Origin: Streptomyces sp. NRRL WC-3605
GTDB taxonomy: Bacteria > Actinomycetota > Actinomycetes > Streptomycetales > Streptomycetaceae
Length of the DNA: 64,000 bases
Assembly: GCF_001509795.1 (NCBI RefSeq)
Contig: NZ_LLZN01000064.1
Coordinates: 1-64,000 of the forward strand
Reading direction: 5' to 3'
Under the pieces are notes generated by a model. It had not been told where the DNA came from. It made no database searches and was given only the letters and a program-made list of their open reading frames with translations. Made by a program: the position numbers and the translations under genes. Shown here in pieces: positions 36,474 through 49,042 of this stretch. Positions within the stretch are counted from its first letter, which is position 1, and every line of letters begins with the position of its first letter.

Positions 36474-36647
36474 TCAGTCGACGCTGGGCAGGATGTGGGG
36501 TTCCGCGAGGTCCTCCTCGTAGCCCGCCAGCCGGATGGGGGCGGACCGGGCCCACACGTCGAGACTGCCCATCTCCTTCGACCCTCGGCCCGCGCGCTCC
36601 GTGCGTTCCTTGGGGCACTGTTCGCCGTTCGTCTTCTCAGGTGTCAC
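36474..36647 (-). CDS. Small 57-aa peptide gene, possible RiPP precursor or small regulatory protein
   Basis: A GTG start at 36647 is preceded by a strong AAGGAG site and the gene is followed by a perfect 12-bp hairpin terminator, so it looks like an independent unit. The peptide has a Lys/Glu/Arg-rich first half and a C-terminal half with the striking order WARSAPIRLAGYEEDLAEPH and then PSVD. A single Cys lies at residue 11. A charged leader with a distinctive tail is the layout of a RiPP precursor, but no modifying enzyme is next to it and I do not recognise the family. A small protein with a conserved tail is the alternative. Confidence 0.6.
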   Translation of the reverse strand: MTPEKTNGEQCPKERTERAGRGSKEMGSLDVWARSAPIRLAGYEEDLAEPHILPSVD

Positions 36648-37063
36648 CGCGCACTCCTTCTGTGTCGGATCACCCTCGGGGGGCGGAGCGGGCCAGTCTG
36701 CGGTCCGGTACCTGACGCCCCTTCGGGTCCAGCTCAACGTCGATTCGGACGCGGTGGCGTCGGTAACTGGTGTGCAAGCAGGCCGTTGTGCACCGGCTTG
36801 TCCCGGGACGGACCATGGGTGTGGGTTGGGACCCTGTGGCGCTGTCCGTCCGCTCCAGATTAACCAAATGAGCGCATGGCTGCTCGATGGGGCTGCAAAC
36901 AACGTGTAAATCTCCGGAGTCGACCGGTAACCACCCGCCCGACATCGCCTGTTCTGCCCCTGGACACGGCTTTTGCCCGTCACCCGTTCGGCGCAACAGG
37001 GCCCCGATGGGGGACCCAACTCACCCCGGTCCCGCACAACGCCCGGCCGGAACCGGCCAACAC
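36648..37063. other. Non-coding spacer upstream of the small peptide gene
   Basis: About 0.4 kb between the small peptide start and the SDR terminator. It contains an AT-richer patch (about 36860-36910) likely to hold the peptide promoter. I see no convincing gene and no repeat in it; ORFs here lack codon bias and ribosome sites. Confidence 0.5.
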
Positions 37064-37088
37064 GCCCCGAATCACCGCGATTCGGGGC
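37064..37088. terminator. Terminator of the SDR gene
   Basis: GCCCCGAATC (37064-37073) pairs perfectly with GATTCGGGGC (37079-37088) around a 5-base loop, 10 bases downstream of the SDR stop codon. Confidence 0.85.
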
Positions 37089-37098
37089 TGTGCGGGCG

Positions 37099-38619
37099 TC
37101 ACCACTTGCCGGGTGCGTAGTCCTTCAGGAAGACGCCGTACAGGTCCTCGCCCGCCTCGCCGCGCACGATCGGGTCGTAGACCCGGGCGGCACCGTCGAC
37201 CAGGTCGAGCGGCGCGTGGAAGCCGGCCTCGGCGAGCCGCAGCTTGTCGTAGTGCGGGCGCTCGTCGGTGATCCAGCCCGTGTCGACGGAGGTCATCAGG
37301 ATGCCGTCGGACTCGAACATCTCCTGCGCGCTGGTGCGGGTCACCATGTTCATCGCGGCCTTGGCGGCGTTGGTGTTGGGGTGCCCGGCACCCTTGTAGC
37401 CGCGGCCGAAGACACCCTCCATCGCGGAGACGTTCACCACGTACGAGCGCCCGCTCGCCGCCTTCTTCGCGGCCTCGGCCATGCTCGGCCGCAGGGCGCT
37501 GATCAGGATGAAGGGCGAGGTGTAGTTGCAGAGCTGGGTCTCCAGCAGCTCGACCGGGGAGATCTGGTCGATGGTCTGCACCCAGGTGTTGGACTCCACG
37601 ACGTCGGGGACCAGACCGCCGGCGTCGATCGCCGTGCCGTCCAGGTGCCGGGCGACGCTGGCGTTGCCCGCGACCAGGGCGAGGTCGGCGACCTTCTGGG
37701 CGTCCAGGCCGCTCGCGCCCAGCGGCAGCGCGGTCAGACCGTCGACCGCGCCGGAGTTGAAGGCGCCGATCACCTGGTGGGCGGGCAGCTCGCCGGCGGG
37801 CAGCGGGGCGCTCTCGCCCTCGACCAGCGCCGCGTAGGCGGAGGGCAGCCGGCGCACGGTCTGCGTCGCGTTGTTCACGAGGATGTCGAGCGGGCCCGCC
37901 TCGGCGACCCGCTCGGCGAGGGCCACGGCCTGCGCCGGGTCGCGCAGGTCGATGCCGACGACCTCCAGCCGGTGGATCCAGTCGGCCGAGTCGTCCATCG
38001 CCTTGAACCGGCGGATGGCGTCCTTCGGGAACCGGGTGGTGATCGTGGTGTGGGCGCCGTCCCGCAGCAGCCGCAGGGCGATGTACATGCCGATCTTGGC
38101 GCGGCCGCCCGTGAGCAGGGCGCGCTTGCCGGTGAGGTCGGCGCGCGCGTCGCGCTTGTCGCGGTTCAGCCGGGCGCAGTCCTGGCAGAGCTGGTGGTAG
38201 AAGTAGTCGACCTCGACGTACCGGGCCTTGCAGGTGTAGCAGGAGCGCGGGCGCTGGAGTATCCCCGCGATCCGGCCCTCCTCGGTGCGGGAGGACGGCA
38301 GCAGGCCCTCGGTCTCGTCGTCGATGCGCTGGGCCGAGCCGGTCGCGGTGGCCTCCGTGACCGCCTTGTCGTGCGCGGTCTTCGCCGCCCGGCGCTCCTG
38401 GCGGCGGCGCTGCTTCACGGTGCGGTAGACGCCCGCGGTGGCCCGGCGCACGGCGATCGCGTCGGGGTGGTCGATCTCCAGCTTGTCGAGCTCCTCGAGC
38501 ACGCTCAGGCAGACGGCCAGCCGCTCGGGGTCGATACCGGGGCCGTACACGACGTCGTCGGCGGGCTCCTGTCCGGCCTCGGTCCTGATCGCCGTCGAGC
38601 CGTCATCTGTCACCGTCAT
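37099..38619 (-). CDS. Large SDR-family protein with N-terminal zinc-ribbon-like segment
   Basis: This 506-aa protein has an N-terminal helical region (about residues 1-120), a CYTC...CQDC segment (about 130-152) that could bind zinc, and an SDR domain with TGGRAKIG as cofactor loop (about 168-175), NNAT and catalytic Ser in NVSAMEG. The usual YxxxK reads TNAAK, so the catalytic Tyr is replaced by Thr while Lys is kept. It may use a different proton donor or be a binding protein rather than a dehydrogenase. ATG 38619 gives the full length. The gene has its own terminator. Confidence 0.78.
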   Translation of the reverse strand: MTVTDDGSTAIRTEAGQEPADDVVYGPGIDPERLAVCLSVLEELDKLEIDHPDAIAVRRATAGVYRTVKQRRRQERRAAKTAHDKAVTEATATGSAQRIDDETEGLLPSSRTEEGRIAGILQRPRSCYTCKARYVEVDYFYHQLCQDCARLNRDKRDARADLTGKRALLTGGRAKIGMYIALRLLRDGAHTTITTRFPKDAIRRFKAMDDSADWIHRLEVVGIDLRDPAQAVALAERVAEAGPLDILVNNATQTVRRLPSAYAALVEGESAPLPAGELPAHQVIGAFNSGAVDGLTALPLGASGLDAQKVADLALVAGNASVARHLDGTAIDAGGLVPDVVESNTWVQTIDQISPVELLETQLCNYTSPFILISALRPSMAEAAKKAASGRSYVVNVSAMEGVFGRGYKGAGHPNTNAAKAAMNMVTRTSAQEMFESDGILMTSVDTGWITDERPHYDKLRLAEAGFHAPLDLVDGAARVYDPIVRGEAGEDLYGVFLKDYAPGKW

Positions 38620-38741
38620 CGCCGCTGCCGTTCCCTGATCACCCGCGGCGCTCCGGTCGCGCTCGCTTTCGAACGCGGAATTCTACGAAACGCCGGGCCC
38701 CTCCTCCAAAATCCGGCGGAAGGGCCCCGTGGGCGGGCGGG

Positions 38742-40082
38742 TCAGGGATCGCAGGCGGTGATCAGTGCGGTGACCTCCTCGGTGATCGCCCGGGCGAGCA
38801 CGTCGAGGTCCGGTACGGCCCGCGCGTCGGCGACGAGACCGAAGTGCACACCGCCCCGGTACGTCGAGATGGCGACGGCCAGCGACTGGCCGCGGGCCAG
38901 CGGGGCGAAGGGGTAGACCTCGGCCACGGGGTGGCCGCCGAGCTTCAGCGGGATGCCGGGCAGCGGCACGCTGGTGACGAGGATGTCGAACCAGAGCCGG
39001 GCGGCCTGGGCGACCAGCGGCCCGGCGAAGCGGTGCCCGAGCGCCGGCACGTGGTCGGCGAGCAGGGCGACGGCCCCGGCGCCCCGGTGCGGGCCCGCGT
39101 CCTTGTTGCGGTCCATGGCCGACCGGACCGCGGCGAGGCGGCGCAGCGGATCGGGGTCGTCCACCGGCAGCCGCATCAGATAGCCGGAGAGACGGTTGCC
39201 CTGGGGGTGCGCGGTGCGCGGGCGGCGCCGGGAGACCGGGATGAGGGCGCGGGGCGCGACACCCTCGCTGCCGTCGCCGCGCTCGTCGAGCCAGCGGCGC
39301 AGCGCGCCGGCGACGACCGCGATCAGGACGTCGTTGACGGTGCCGCCGACGGCCTTGCGGACGAGGTGCACGTCGTCGATGTCGACGACGACCCCGGCGG
39401 TACGGCGGGTGCCGCTCGGCTCGGCGGTGAGCGCGGGGGTGGACCGGGTGGCCAGGGTGGACACGGCGACGGAGGCGCCGATGTCCAGGGCCCGGCCCAC
39501 GTCGGACACGGCGCCGCGCACCACGTCGGGGAGTCCGCGCACGTCGGGCAGGAGCCCGCGCGCGGGGACCTCGGGACGGGGCCGGCGGGCGGGCAGGTCC
39601 ATCGGGTCGAGGACGGCGGCGGCCAGTGTCAGGGCGCGCAGGCCGTCGGCGAGGGCGTGGTGGAACTTGAACAGCACCGCGAACGACACCCCGTCCCCGC
39701 CGGGCAGGACGTGCGCCTCCCAGGGGGGCCGGCCGCGTTCCAGGGGGCGCTCCATCAGCCGTCCGGCCGCCGCCTGGAAGTCGGCCGTCGGCGCGTGCAG
39801 CCGGACGTGGTCGAGCGGGTCGAAGTGGGGGGCGGGCTCGCGGGCGGCGCCGCCGAAGGAGAACGGCGCGCGCAGCAGACCGCGCGGCCGCCAGGCGTCG
39901 CGGATGCGCATGCGCAGCCCGGGCACGGCGGCGGCCCGCGCGGCGAGGAGGTCGGCCGCGTGGGCGCCGGCGGTCGGTGTGTGCGCCGCGAACACACCGA
40001 GGGCCCCCAGGTGCATCGGGTGTTCGGCGGACTCGATGTTCCAGAACGCAAGGTCGAGGGGTGCGAGCAGGTCGGAAGTCAA
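38742..40082 (-). CDS. WS/DGAT-like acyltransferase (wax ester synthase/diacylglycerol acyltransferase family)
   Basis: This 446-aa protein has the HHALADG active-site motif (His-His-x3-Asp-Gly, about residues 141-147), the PLDLAFW start and NDV- and GNR-type segments typical of the family. Such enzymes make wax esters or triacylglycerols from acyl-CoA, and in Streptomyces they store triacylglycerol. Start ATG 40082. The stretch at 40083-40200 upstream is AT-richer and likely holds the promoter. No partner gene is linked; specificity cannot be predicted. Confidence 0.85.
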   Translation of the reverse strand: MTSDLLAPLDLAFWNIESAEHPMHLGALGVFAAHTPTAGAHAADLLAARAAAVPGLRMRIRDAWRPRGLLRAPFSFGGAAREPAPHFDPLDHVRLHAPTADFQAAAGRLMERPLERGRPPWEAHVLPGGDGVSFAVLFKFHHALADGLRALTLAAAVLDPMDLPARRPRPEVPARGLLPDVRGLPDVVRGAVSDVGRALDIGASVAVSTLATRSTPALTAEPSGTRRTAGVVVDIDDVHLVRKAVGGTVNDVLIAVVAGALRRWLDERGDGSEGVAPRALIPVSRRRPRTAHPQGNRLSGYLMRLPVDDPDPLRRLAAVRSAMDRNKDAGPHRGAGAVALLADHVPALGHRFAGPLVAQAARLWFDILVTSVPLPGIPLKLGGHPVAEVYPFAPLARGQSLAVAISTYRGGVHFGLVADARAVPDLDVLARAITEEVTALITACDP

Positions 40083-40309
40083 TGGCTTGCCTCGCGTCGG
40101 CGGAAGGGTGGATCAGCAGTCAATCGCTCCCTGACGATTACAGTCAAGTACGATCAGGCTACGCACAGTTAACAGCAGATTAAGTCCCGCCTCGTGTGAA
40201 GGCAGTGGACTCATGGTGCATATGGGCTCACTCCACCACAGGGAGCGGCACCAGGCATCCCGTGCGTGTCACCCGGGAGGCGTCATGACGCCGCCGTCGC
40301 CGGCGGCCG

Positions 40310-40511
40310 CTAGGGGGTGTCTTGTCGATCGGGCCGGGTCGGCTCCCGGTGTCTGGTGCCGTGCATCGCAAGGCGGAGGAGGGAGTCGATGCGGCGCATC
40401 GGCGACCGCGGAGGAGGGAGTCGATGCGGCGCATCGGCGACCGACGACAACGCGGCGAGGCGCGGTGCCAGGCGCCGGGAGCCCGGCCTGATCGGCAAAG
40501 ACACCCCCTAG
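40310..40511. mobile_element. MITE-like palindromic element, copy 2
   Basis: The 202-bp element is bounded by CTAG at both ends (40310-40313 and 40508-40511) with inverted ends CTAGGGGGTGTCTTG and CAAAGACACCCCCTAG, close to copy 1. It contains a 35-bp tandem duplication (40374-40443). Its right-hand CTAG supplies the TAG stop codon of glgC on the minus strand. No transposase is encoded. Confidence 0.85.
40374..40443. repeat. Perfect 35-bp tandem duplication inside MITE copy 2
   Basis: The unit beginning CGGAGGAGGGAGTCGATGCG occurs at 40374-40408 and again, without change, at 40409-40443. The corresponding segment is single in copy 1 at 4.4 kb, so the duplication arose after the copies separated. 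Confidence 0.9.
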
Positions 40512-41728
40512 GACACCCGCTGCCCCTTGCCTAGCGCGATCACACCGCCCTGGGAGACCGTGTAGAGCTCCACGTCCCGGTCCGGGTTGACCCCGATGGT
40601 GGCGCCCGGCGGCACGTCGACGTTCTTGTCGAGGACCGCGCCGCGCACCACCGCGCCCCGCCCGATGTGCACGTTGTCGTGCAGCACCGACCCCTGCACG
40701 ACGGCCCCCGGGTCGACCACCACGCCCGGCGACAGCACCGACCGGGTGACCTGCCCGCGGATCAGGCAGCCCGCGCTGATGATGGACTCGCCGGCGATGC
40801 CGCCCGCGTTGAACCGGGCCGGGGAGAGCTGGCCCGAGTGGGTGTAGATGGGCCAGCTGCGGTTGTAGAGGTTGAAGGCGGGGCGCTCGGCGATCAGGTC
40901 CATGTGGGCGTCGTAGTACGCGTCCAGGGTGCCCACGTCCCGCCAGTAGCCGCGGTCGCGGCTGGTCTCGCCGGGGACGTGGTTGGCCTGGAAGTCGTAC
41001 AGATGCGCCTCGCCCCGCTCGGTGAGCTGGGGCAGGATCGAGCCGCCCATGTCGTGCACGGAAGCCTCGTCCTCGGCGTCCCGCTGGAGGGCCTCGACGA
41101 GCGCCTTGGTGGTGAAGACGTAGTTGCCCATGGAGGCGAACACGCGCTCCGGGTCGTCCGCGAGGCCCGGCGGGTCGGCCGGCTTCTCCAGGAAGCCGCG
41201 CACGGTCTGCCCGTCCGGGCCGGGGCTGATCACCCCGAAGGCCGAGGACTCCGTGCGCGGCACCCGGATGCCCGCCACCGTGACGCCCGCGCCGCTCTCG
41301 ATGTGCTGGTCCAGCATCTGGCGCGGGTCCATGCGGTACACGTGGTCGGCGCCGAAGACGGCGACGTACTCGGGGCGTTCGTCGTGGATCAGGTTCAGCG
41401 ACTGCAGGATGGCGTCGGCGCTGCCCAGGTACCAGCGCGGGCCGAGCCGCTGCTGCGCCGGGACCGGGGTGACGTAGTTGCCGAGCAGGCTGGACATCCG
41501 CCAGGTCGTGGTGATGTGCCGGTCCAGCGAGTGCGACTTGTACTGCGTGAGGACGCAGATGCGCAGGATGCCGGCGTTGACGAGGTTGGACAGGACGAAG
41601 TCGACGAGCCGGTAGGTGCCGCCGAAGGTGACCGCCGGTTTCGCGCGGTCGGCGGTCAGGGGCATCAGGCGTTTGCCCTCCCCGCCCGCCAGAACGATGC
41701 CGAGTACCGAAGGTCCACCACCACGCAT
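40508..41728 (-). CDS. glgC: Glucose-1-phosphate adenylyltransferase (ADP-glucose pyrophosphorylase)
   Basis: This 406-aa enzyme has the GlgC nucleotidyltransferase domain ([13 protein letters not shown] with the pyrophosphate loop, [25 protein letters not shown]) and a C-terminal left-handed beta-helix of hexapeptide repeats (about residues 290-390). It makes ADP-glucose for glycogen or alpha-glucan synthesis. ATG 41728 is preceded by GGGGAG; a GTG at 41743 is possible. It follows glgA on the same strand. The stop codon TAG is taken from the terminal CTAG of MITE copy 2. Confidence 0.93.
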   Translation of the reverse strand: MRGGGPSVLGIVLAGGEGKRLMPLTADRAKPAVTFGGTYRLVDFVLSNLVNAGILRICVLTQYKSHSLDRHITTTWRMSSLLGNYVTPVPAQQRLGPRWYLGSADAILQSLNLIHDERPEYVAVFGADHVYRMDPRQMLDQHIESGAGVTVAGIRVPRTESSAFGVISPGPDGQTVRGFLEKPADPPGLADDPERVFASMGNYVFTTKALVEALQRDAEDEASVHDMGGSILPQLTERGEAHLYDFQANHVPGETSRDRGYWRDVGTLDAYYDAHMDLIAERPAFNLYNRSWPIYTHSGQLSPARFNAGGIAGESIISAGCLIRGQVTRSVLSPGVVVDPGAVVQGSVLHDNVHIGRGAVVRGAVLDKNVDVPPGATIGVNPDRDVELYTVSQGGVIALGKGQRVS

Positions 41729-41780
41729 GGCCGCTCCCCTCACCCCTGGTTGCTTCCCAGCCTGCCCGGAGCCGCGCGCG

Positions 41781-42932
41781 CTAAGCCTGTTTCAGGATCT
41801 CCCCGTAGAGCCGGACCGTGCGGCGGGCCACGGCGTCCCAGCCGAACTCCCCCACCGCGCGCTCCCGTCCGGCCTCTCCCATCCGCCGGGCCGCCTCCCG
41901 GTCCCCCACCACCGCGTCCAGGGCCCGCGCGAGGCCCGCCTCGAAGTCGTCGTCCAGCGGGACCAGCAGTCCCGTACGGCCGTCCTCGACGACCTCCGGG
42001 ATGCCTCCGACCCGTGACGCCACGACCGGGGTGCCGCAGGCCATCGCCTCCAGGTTGACGATGCCCAGCGGCTCGTACACCGAGGGGCAGACGAACACCG
42101 CCGCGTGCGTGAGGAGTTGGATGACCTCCGGGCGCGGCAGCATCTGCGGGATCCAGTGCACCCCCGCGCGCACCCGGCTCAGCTCCTCGTACAGGTCGCG
42201 GAACTCGCGGTCGATCTCCGGGGTGTCGGGGGCGCCCGCGCAGAGCACGACCTGGGCGGCGGGGTCGATGTCCCGTACGGCGCGCAGCAGATGGGGCACA
42301 CCCTTCTGACGGGTGATGCGGCCGACGAACAGCACGTACGGGCGGTCCGCCTCGATTCCGAAGCGGGCGAGGACGTCGGCGCGCGGGTCGGGCCGGTACA
42401 GGGTGGTGTCTATGCCGTTGTGCACGACGTGGACGCGGTCCGGGTCCAGCGCCGGGTAGCAGCCGAGGATGTCCTCGCGCATGGCGCCGGAGACGGCGAT
42501 CACCGCGTCGGCGGACTCGAAGGCGGTGCGCTCCGCCCAGCTCGACAGGGCGTATCCGCCGCCCAGTTGCTCGGCCTTCCAGGGCCGCAGCGGCTCCAGG
42601 GAGTGCGCGGTCAGCACGTGCGGGATGCCGTACTGGAGCTTGCCGAGGTGGCCGGCGAGGTTGGCGTACCAGGTGTGGGAGTGGATCAGTTCGCGGCCGG
42701 CGAGGGCGGCGGCCATCGCCAGGTCCACCGAGAAGGTGCGCAGCGCGTCGTTGGCGGTGTCGAGCGCGGGCCAGGGGCGGTGCCGTCGTACGCCGACCGT
42801 GCGGCCCTCGCCCCAGCAGTGCACCTCGAGGTCGACGAGCTCCCGCAACTCCCGCGCCAGGAACTCGACATGGACGCCCGCGCCGCCGTACACGTCCGGC
42901 GGGTACTCCCGGGTCAGCAGTCCCACTCGCAC
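41781..42932 (-). CDS. glgA: Actinobacterial glycogen/maltose-1-phosphate synthase (GT4)
   Basis: This 383-aa GT-B glycosyltransferase has the N-terminal [16 protein letters not shown] segment, HSHTWYAN and, in the C-terminal domain, GRITRQKG and [14 protein letters not shown] with the catalytic Glu pair. Actinobacterial GlgA (called GlgM in mycobacteria) transfers glucose from ADP-glucose to make alpha-maltose-1-phosphate or alpha-1,4-glucan. It lies 52 bases upstream of glgC, so the pair makes and uses ADP-glucose. Confidence 0.92.
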   Translation of the reverse strand: MRVGLLTREYPPDVYGGAGVHVEFLARELRELVDLEVHCWGEGRTVGVRRHRPWPALDTANDALRTFSVDLAMAAALAGRELIHSHTWYANLAGHLGKLQYGIPHVLTAHSLEPLRPWKAEQLGGGYALSSWAERTAFESADAVIAVSGAMREDILGCYPALDPDRVHVVHNGIDTTLYRPDPRADVLARFGIEADRPYVLFVGRITRQKGVPHLLRAVRDIDPAAQVVLCAGAPDTPEIDREFRDLYEELSRVRAGVHWIPQMLPRPEVIQLLTHAAVFVCPSVYEPLGIVNLEAMACGTPVVASRVGGIPEVVEDGRTGLLVPLDDDFEAGLARALDAVVGDREAARRMGEAGRERAVGEFGWDAVARRTVRLYGEILKQA

Positions 42933-42969
42933 CCGGAACCCCCTGTCTCAGCGGCTGGTGTCCTCATGG

Positions 42970-43743
42970 TCACCCAGATGGGGCGTGCGGGGAAGAGCGC
43001 GGGGGCCGGGTGAGGCAGCAGTCGCCGCACAGGCCGCCGCCGGGCACCCGGTAGTAGAGGCAGCAGCTGTGGCGGCGGAAGGCCGTCCCCGTGAGCGTGC
43101 CGGCGCCGGCGAGGAGGGGGTGGGCGAGGAGGCCGGCGGTCAGGGCGCGGGTGCGGGCGGCCGCGTCGGCCCGTCCGTGGGCGTGGGCCCATTGGCCGAG
43201 CCGGCGGGCGGCCGCCGCGAGAGCCGATCCGGCGTTGCCCCACAGCAGCCCGCGGGCCACCCGGTGCCGTCGGCCCAGCGCTGCGGCCAGGGGTTCGAGA
43301 TGCCCGTGCAGGACGACCGCGGCGACGGTCTCCGCGTCGGCGGGCCGTGCGCGCGCCTCGCCGAGCCACAGGTCGCCGGGGGCGGAGGCGCGGGGGTCCC
43401 AGTGCAGCAGCTCCGGATCGAGGTCGGGGACGGCTTCGTAGAGGGCGGCGCAGCCCAGGGTGACCGACCACAGGCGGGCGGCCAGGCCCTGCTGGGCGAC
43501 GGACGCGGCGACCCGGTCCTCCCCGGTCCGCAGAGCGCCCGCGACATGCCGGACCCGCAGGTCCAGCGCGTCCCCGTCCCCGTACGCCCGGGCCAGGGGC
43601 GTGCCGGCCCGTGGCCCGTCCGCCGGGGTGCGCAGGACGAAGAAGCCGCCGAGCGGGCGGAGCAGGGTCAGGCCGAGGTCGAGGTCCACGGGAAGCAGTA
43701 CTACCAAGCCCTTGTCAGGGCTCCGTCTGGGGGTGTCCCCCAT
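42970..43743 (-). CDS. FhuF-like (2Fe-2S) protein, possible siderophore-iron reductase
   Basis: This protein of about 257 aa has a hydrophilic N-terminal part and a C-terminal cysteine motif CC-x10-C-x2-C (CCLYYRVPGGGLCGDC), the signature of FhuF-type [2Fe-2S] ferric-siderophore reductases. The start is uncertain: ATG 43743 is chosen, with ATG 43788 and GTG 43689 also possible; none has a strong ribosome site. It is divergent from the DMT-like gene, with an inverted repeat between them. Iron release is inferred from the family. Confidence 0.75.
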   Translation of the reverse strand: MGDTPRRSPDKGLVVLLPVDLDLGLTLLRPLGGFFVLRTPADGPRAGTPLARAYGDGDALDLRVRHVAGALRTGEDRVAASVAQQGLAARLWSVTLGCAALYEAVPDLDPELLHWDPRASAPGDLWLGEARARPADAETVAAVVLHGHLEPLAAALGRRHRVARGLLWGNAGSALAAAARRLGQWAHAHGRADAAARTRALTAGLLAHPLLAGAGTLTGTAFRRHSCCLYYRVPGGGLCGDCCLTRPPRSSPHAPSG

Positions 43744-43776
43744 GCGGGCACCCGACCCGAGGATGACACCGGGGCC

Positions 43777-43800
43777 GTCGTACTCCATCAGCAGTACGAC
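43777..43800. promoter_or_regulatory. Inverted repeat between the FhuF-like and DMT-like genes
   Basis: GTCGTACT (43777-43784) and AGTACGAC (43793-43800) are perfect 8-bp arms, 8 bases apart, in the divergent promoter region. It is not an iron-box consensus. If the FhuF start is ATG 43788, the repeat would overlap the start. Confidence 0.5.
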
Positions 43801-43918
43801 ACAGTGGGTGCTCTGGGACGACGACGGGAAGAGCGGCGCACGGCATCGTGTTGCTCATGATGGCCGACCGTTCGCCGCGCCGGGGTCACGGCCCCCGCCC
43901 TACGCAGAGGAGCAGCCC

Positions 43919-47884
<3,966 letters not shown>

Positions 47885-47906
47885 GGCGGGTCCGCAAGGT
47901 CCCGCC
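47885..47906. terminator. Hairpin directly after gnd
   Basis: GGCGGGTCC and GGTCCCGCC pair around a GCAA loop immediately downstream of the gnd stop. The arms pair with one bulged base. Confidence 0.65.
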
Positions 47907-47980
47907 TGCCGCCCGGCACCCCTACGGGCGGACGGCGGGACGTCACGGACATGACCTGCCAGTTCTCCGCTCCGTCGGCT

Positions 47981-48023
47981 CGTCCGCCCCGCCCCCGGTC
48001 TCGACCCGGGGGCGGGGCGGACG
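47981..48023. terminator. 18-bp perfect GC-rich hairpin
   Basis: Arms 47981-47998 and 48006-48023 are perfectly complementary around a 7-base loop, between gnd and the decayed hydrolase. It would stop readthrough from gnd. Confidence 0.75.
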
Positions 48024-48190
48024 TCTGTCCGGGTGAGCCCTGCTGCCCCGACCGGCGCCCCCGGGTGGTGGACGCCCGGTCCCCCGCCGAGGCTGTCCTA
48101 CGCCGAGCCTGCCACGACATGTCAGGGCGGGTGGCGCCGCACGGCGATGTCGGGGCCGGTGTGGCCGGGACGTCTCAGAGCCGGGATCAC

Positions 48191-48568
48191 ATGGCGGAGA
48201 AGGACATCGGAACGGGCTGCCCGCCGCCGCCCGTTCACAGCCACGCCCGGTGCGGCCTGACCCGGCACCGAGGACGCACGCGGTACGGACGTGCCGCGGC
48301 GGCCCTCGTCACGGCGGGAGCCTTCCTTCCCCTCGCCCTCGCCCCCACAGCCGGCGCCGCCGAACCGCGGCCGCTGGTCGCGGCGCGCTTCGTGCCCGGC
48401 CCCTGCCCGGCGACGCCCGAGCCGGTGCCCGGCCGGTGCGGGTATCTGGAGGTGCCGGAGAACCGCGCCCGGCGCGGCCGGACCGACTGGCTGACCTCGG
48501 CCACGCACCTGACGACCGGGGTGCCGCGCTCCATCGACGCGCTGGCCCACGGCGACCCGGTCAGCTGA
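48191..48568 (+). pseudogene. Truncated secreted alpha/beta-hydrolase (tripeptidyl aminopeptidase-like) remnant
   Basis: The 125 codons encode a signal-like stretch (AAALVTAGAFLPLALA) and then VPGRCGYLEVPENRARR, the first conserved strand of the tripeptidyl aminopeptidase-type hydrolases (the VPENR block). The next 300 or more residues, with the nucleophile and His, are missing; the last 25 codons (TDWLTSATHL...) do not continue that fold. An internal deletion or fusion is likely. The 37-bp repeat starts within its last codons. Confidence 0.65.
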
Positions 48569-48678
48569 GCGGGGGCCCGGGCTCGGGGTTCGGCCATCCG
48601 GTCCCGGCGGGATCGGTGCCGCCACATCGGGTCCGGGCCAGCGGTCAGCTGAGCGGGGGCCCGGGCTCGGGGTTCGGC
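48558..48678. repeat. 37-bp direct repeat spanning the 3' ends of two genes
   Basis: The 37-base unit starting CGGTCAGCTGAGCGGG occurs at 48558-48594 and again at 48642-48678, with spacers of related sequence. Copy 1 covers the end of the decayed hydrolase, copy 2 the end of the Pro-rich gene. The region looks like a partial tandem duplication (84-base period) followed by divergence. Confidence 0.8.
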
Positions 48679-48935
48679 ACCGGTTCGGGCCCCGGCGGGA
48701 CCGGCGACGGGGCGGGGCCCGGTGGGACGGGGTCGGGCGGAGTTGGCGGGCCCGGCGGCACCGGGTCGGGCGGGGACGGCGGGCCCGGCGGCACCGGGTC
48801 CGGTGACGGGGGCGGGCCCGGCGTGGGCGGTGGTGGCCCGGGTGCCGGGGGCTGGGGAGCCGGCGGGGGCTCCGGGGTCGGCACCGGGTGCGGCTCCGGG
48901 TGCTGCGGCTCCGGGTCCGGATACGGGTTCGTCAT
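48645..48935 (-). CDS. Small proline-rich repeat protein
   Basis: This 96-aa protein is almost entirely Pro, Gly, Glu, Asp and Ser, with PDPVPPGPP-type units repeated. The start ATG 48935 has a GGAGGA ribosome site five to ten bases upstream, which supports expression. It has no signal peptide or hydrophobic helix. Low-complexity repeats can grow by slippage, and its 3' end lies in the direct repeat. The function is unknown; ORFs in the opposite frame are explained by the same repeats. Confidence 0.55.
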   Translation of the reverse strand: MTNPYPDPEPQHPEPHPVPTPEPPPAPQPPAPGPPPPTPGPPPSPDPVPPGPPSPPDPVPPGPPTPPDPVPPGPAPSPVPPGPEPVPNPEPGPPLS

Positions 48936-49042
48936 GGCGTCCTCCAGCGACTCGACGCACGTCCGCTCTTGACTACTGCCCCGCGTACCCGGGGCGGGCG
49001 CGGACAGTCACCCGCCCGCACCACGCGACCCGTCGGATGACA

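Noticed and set aside
40213..40491. Short ORFs within MITE copy 2
   Set aside because: They come from palindromic arms and have no ribosome site; similar ORFs appear in copy 1.
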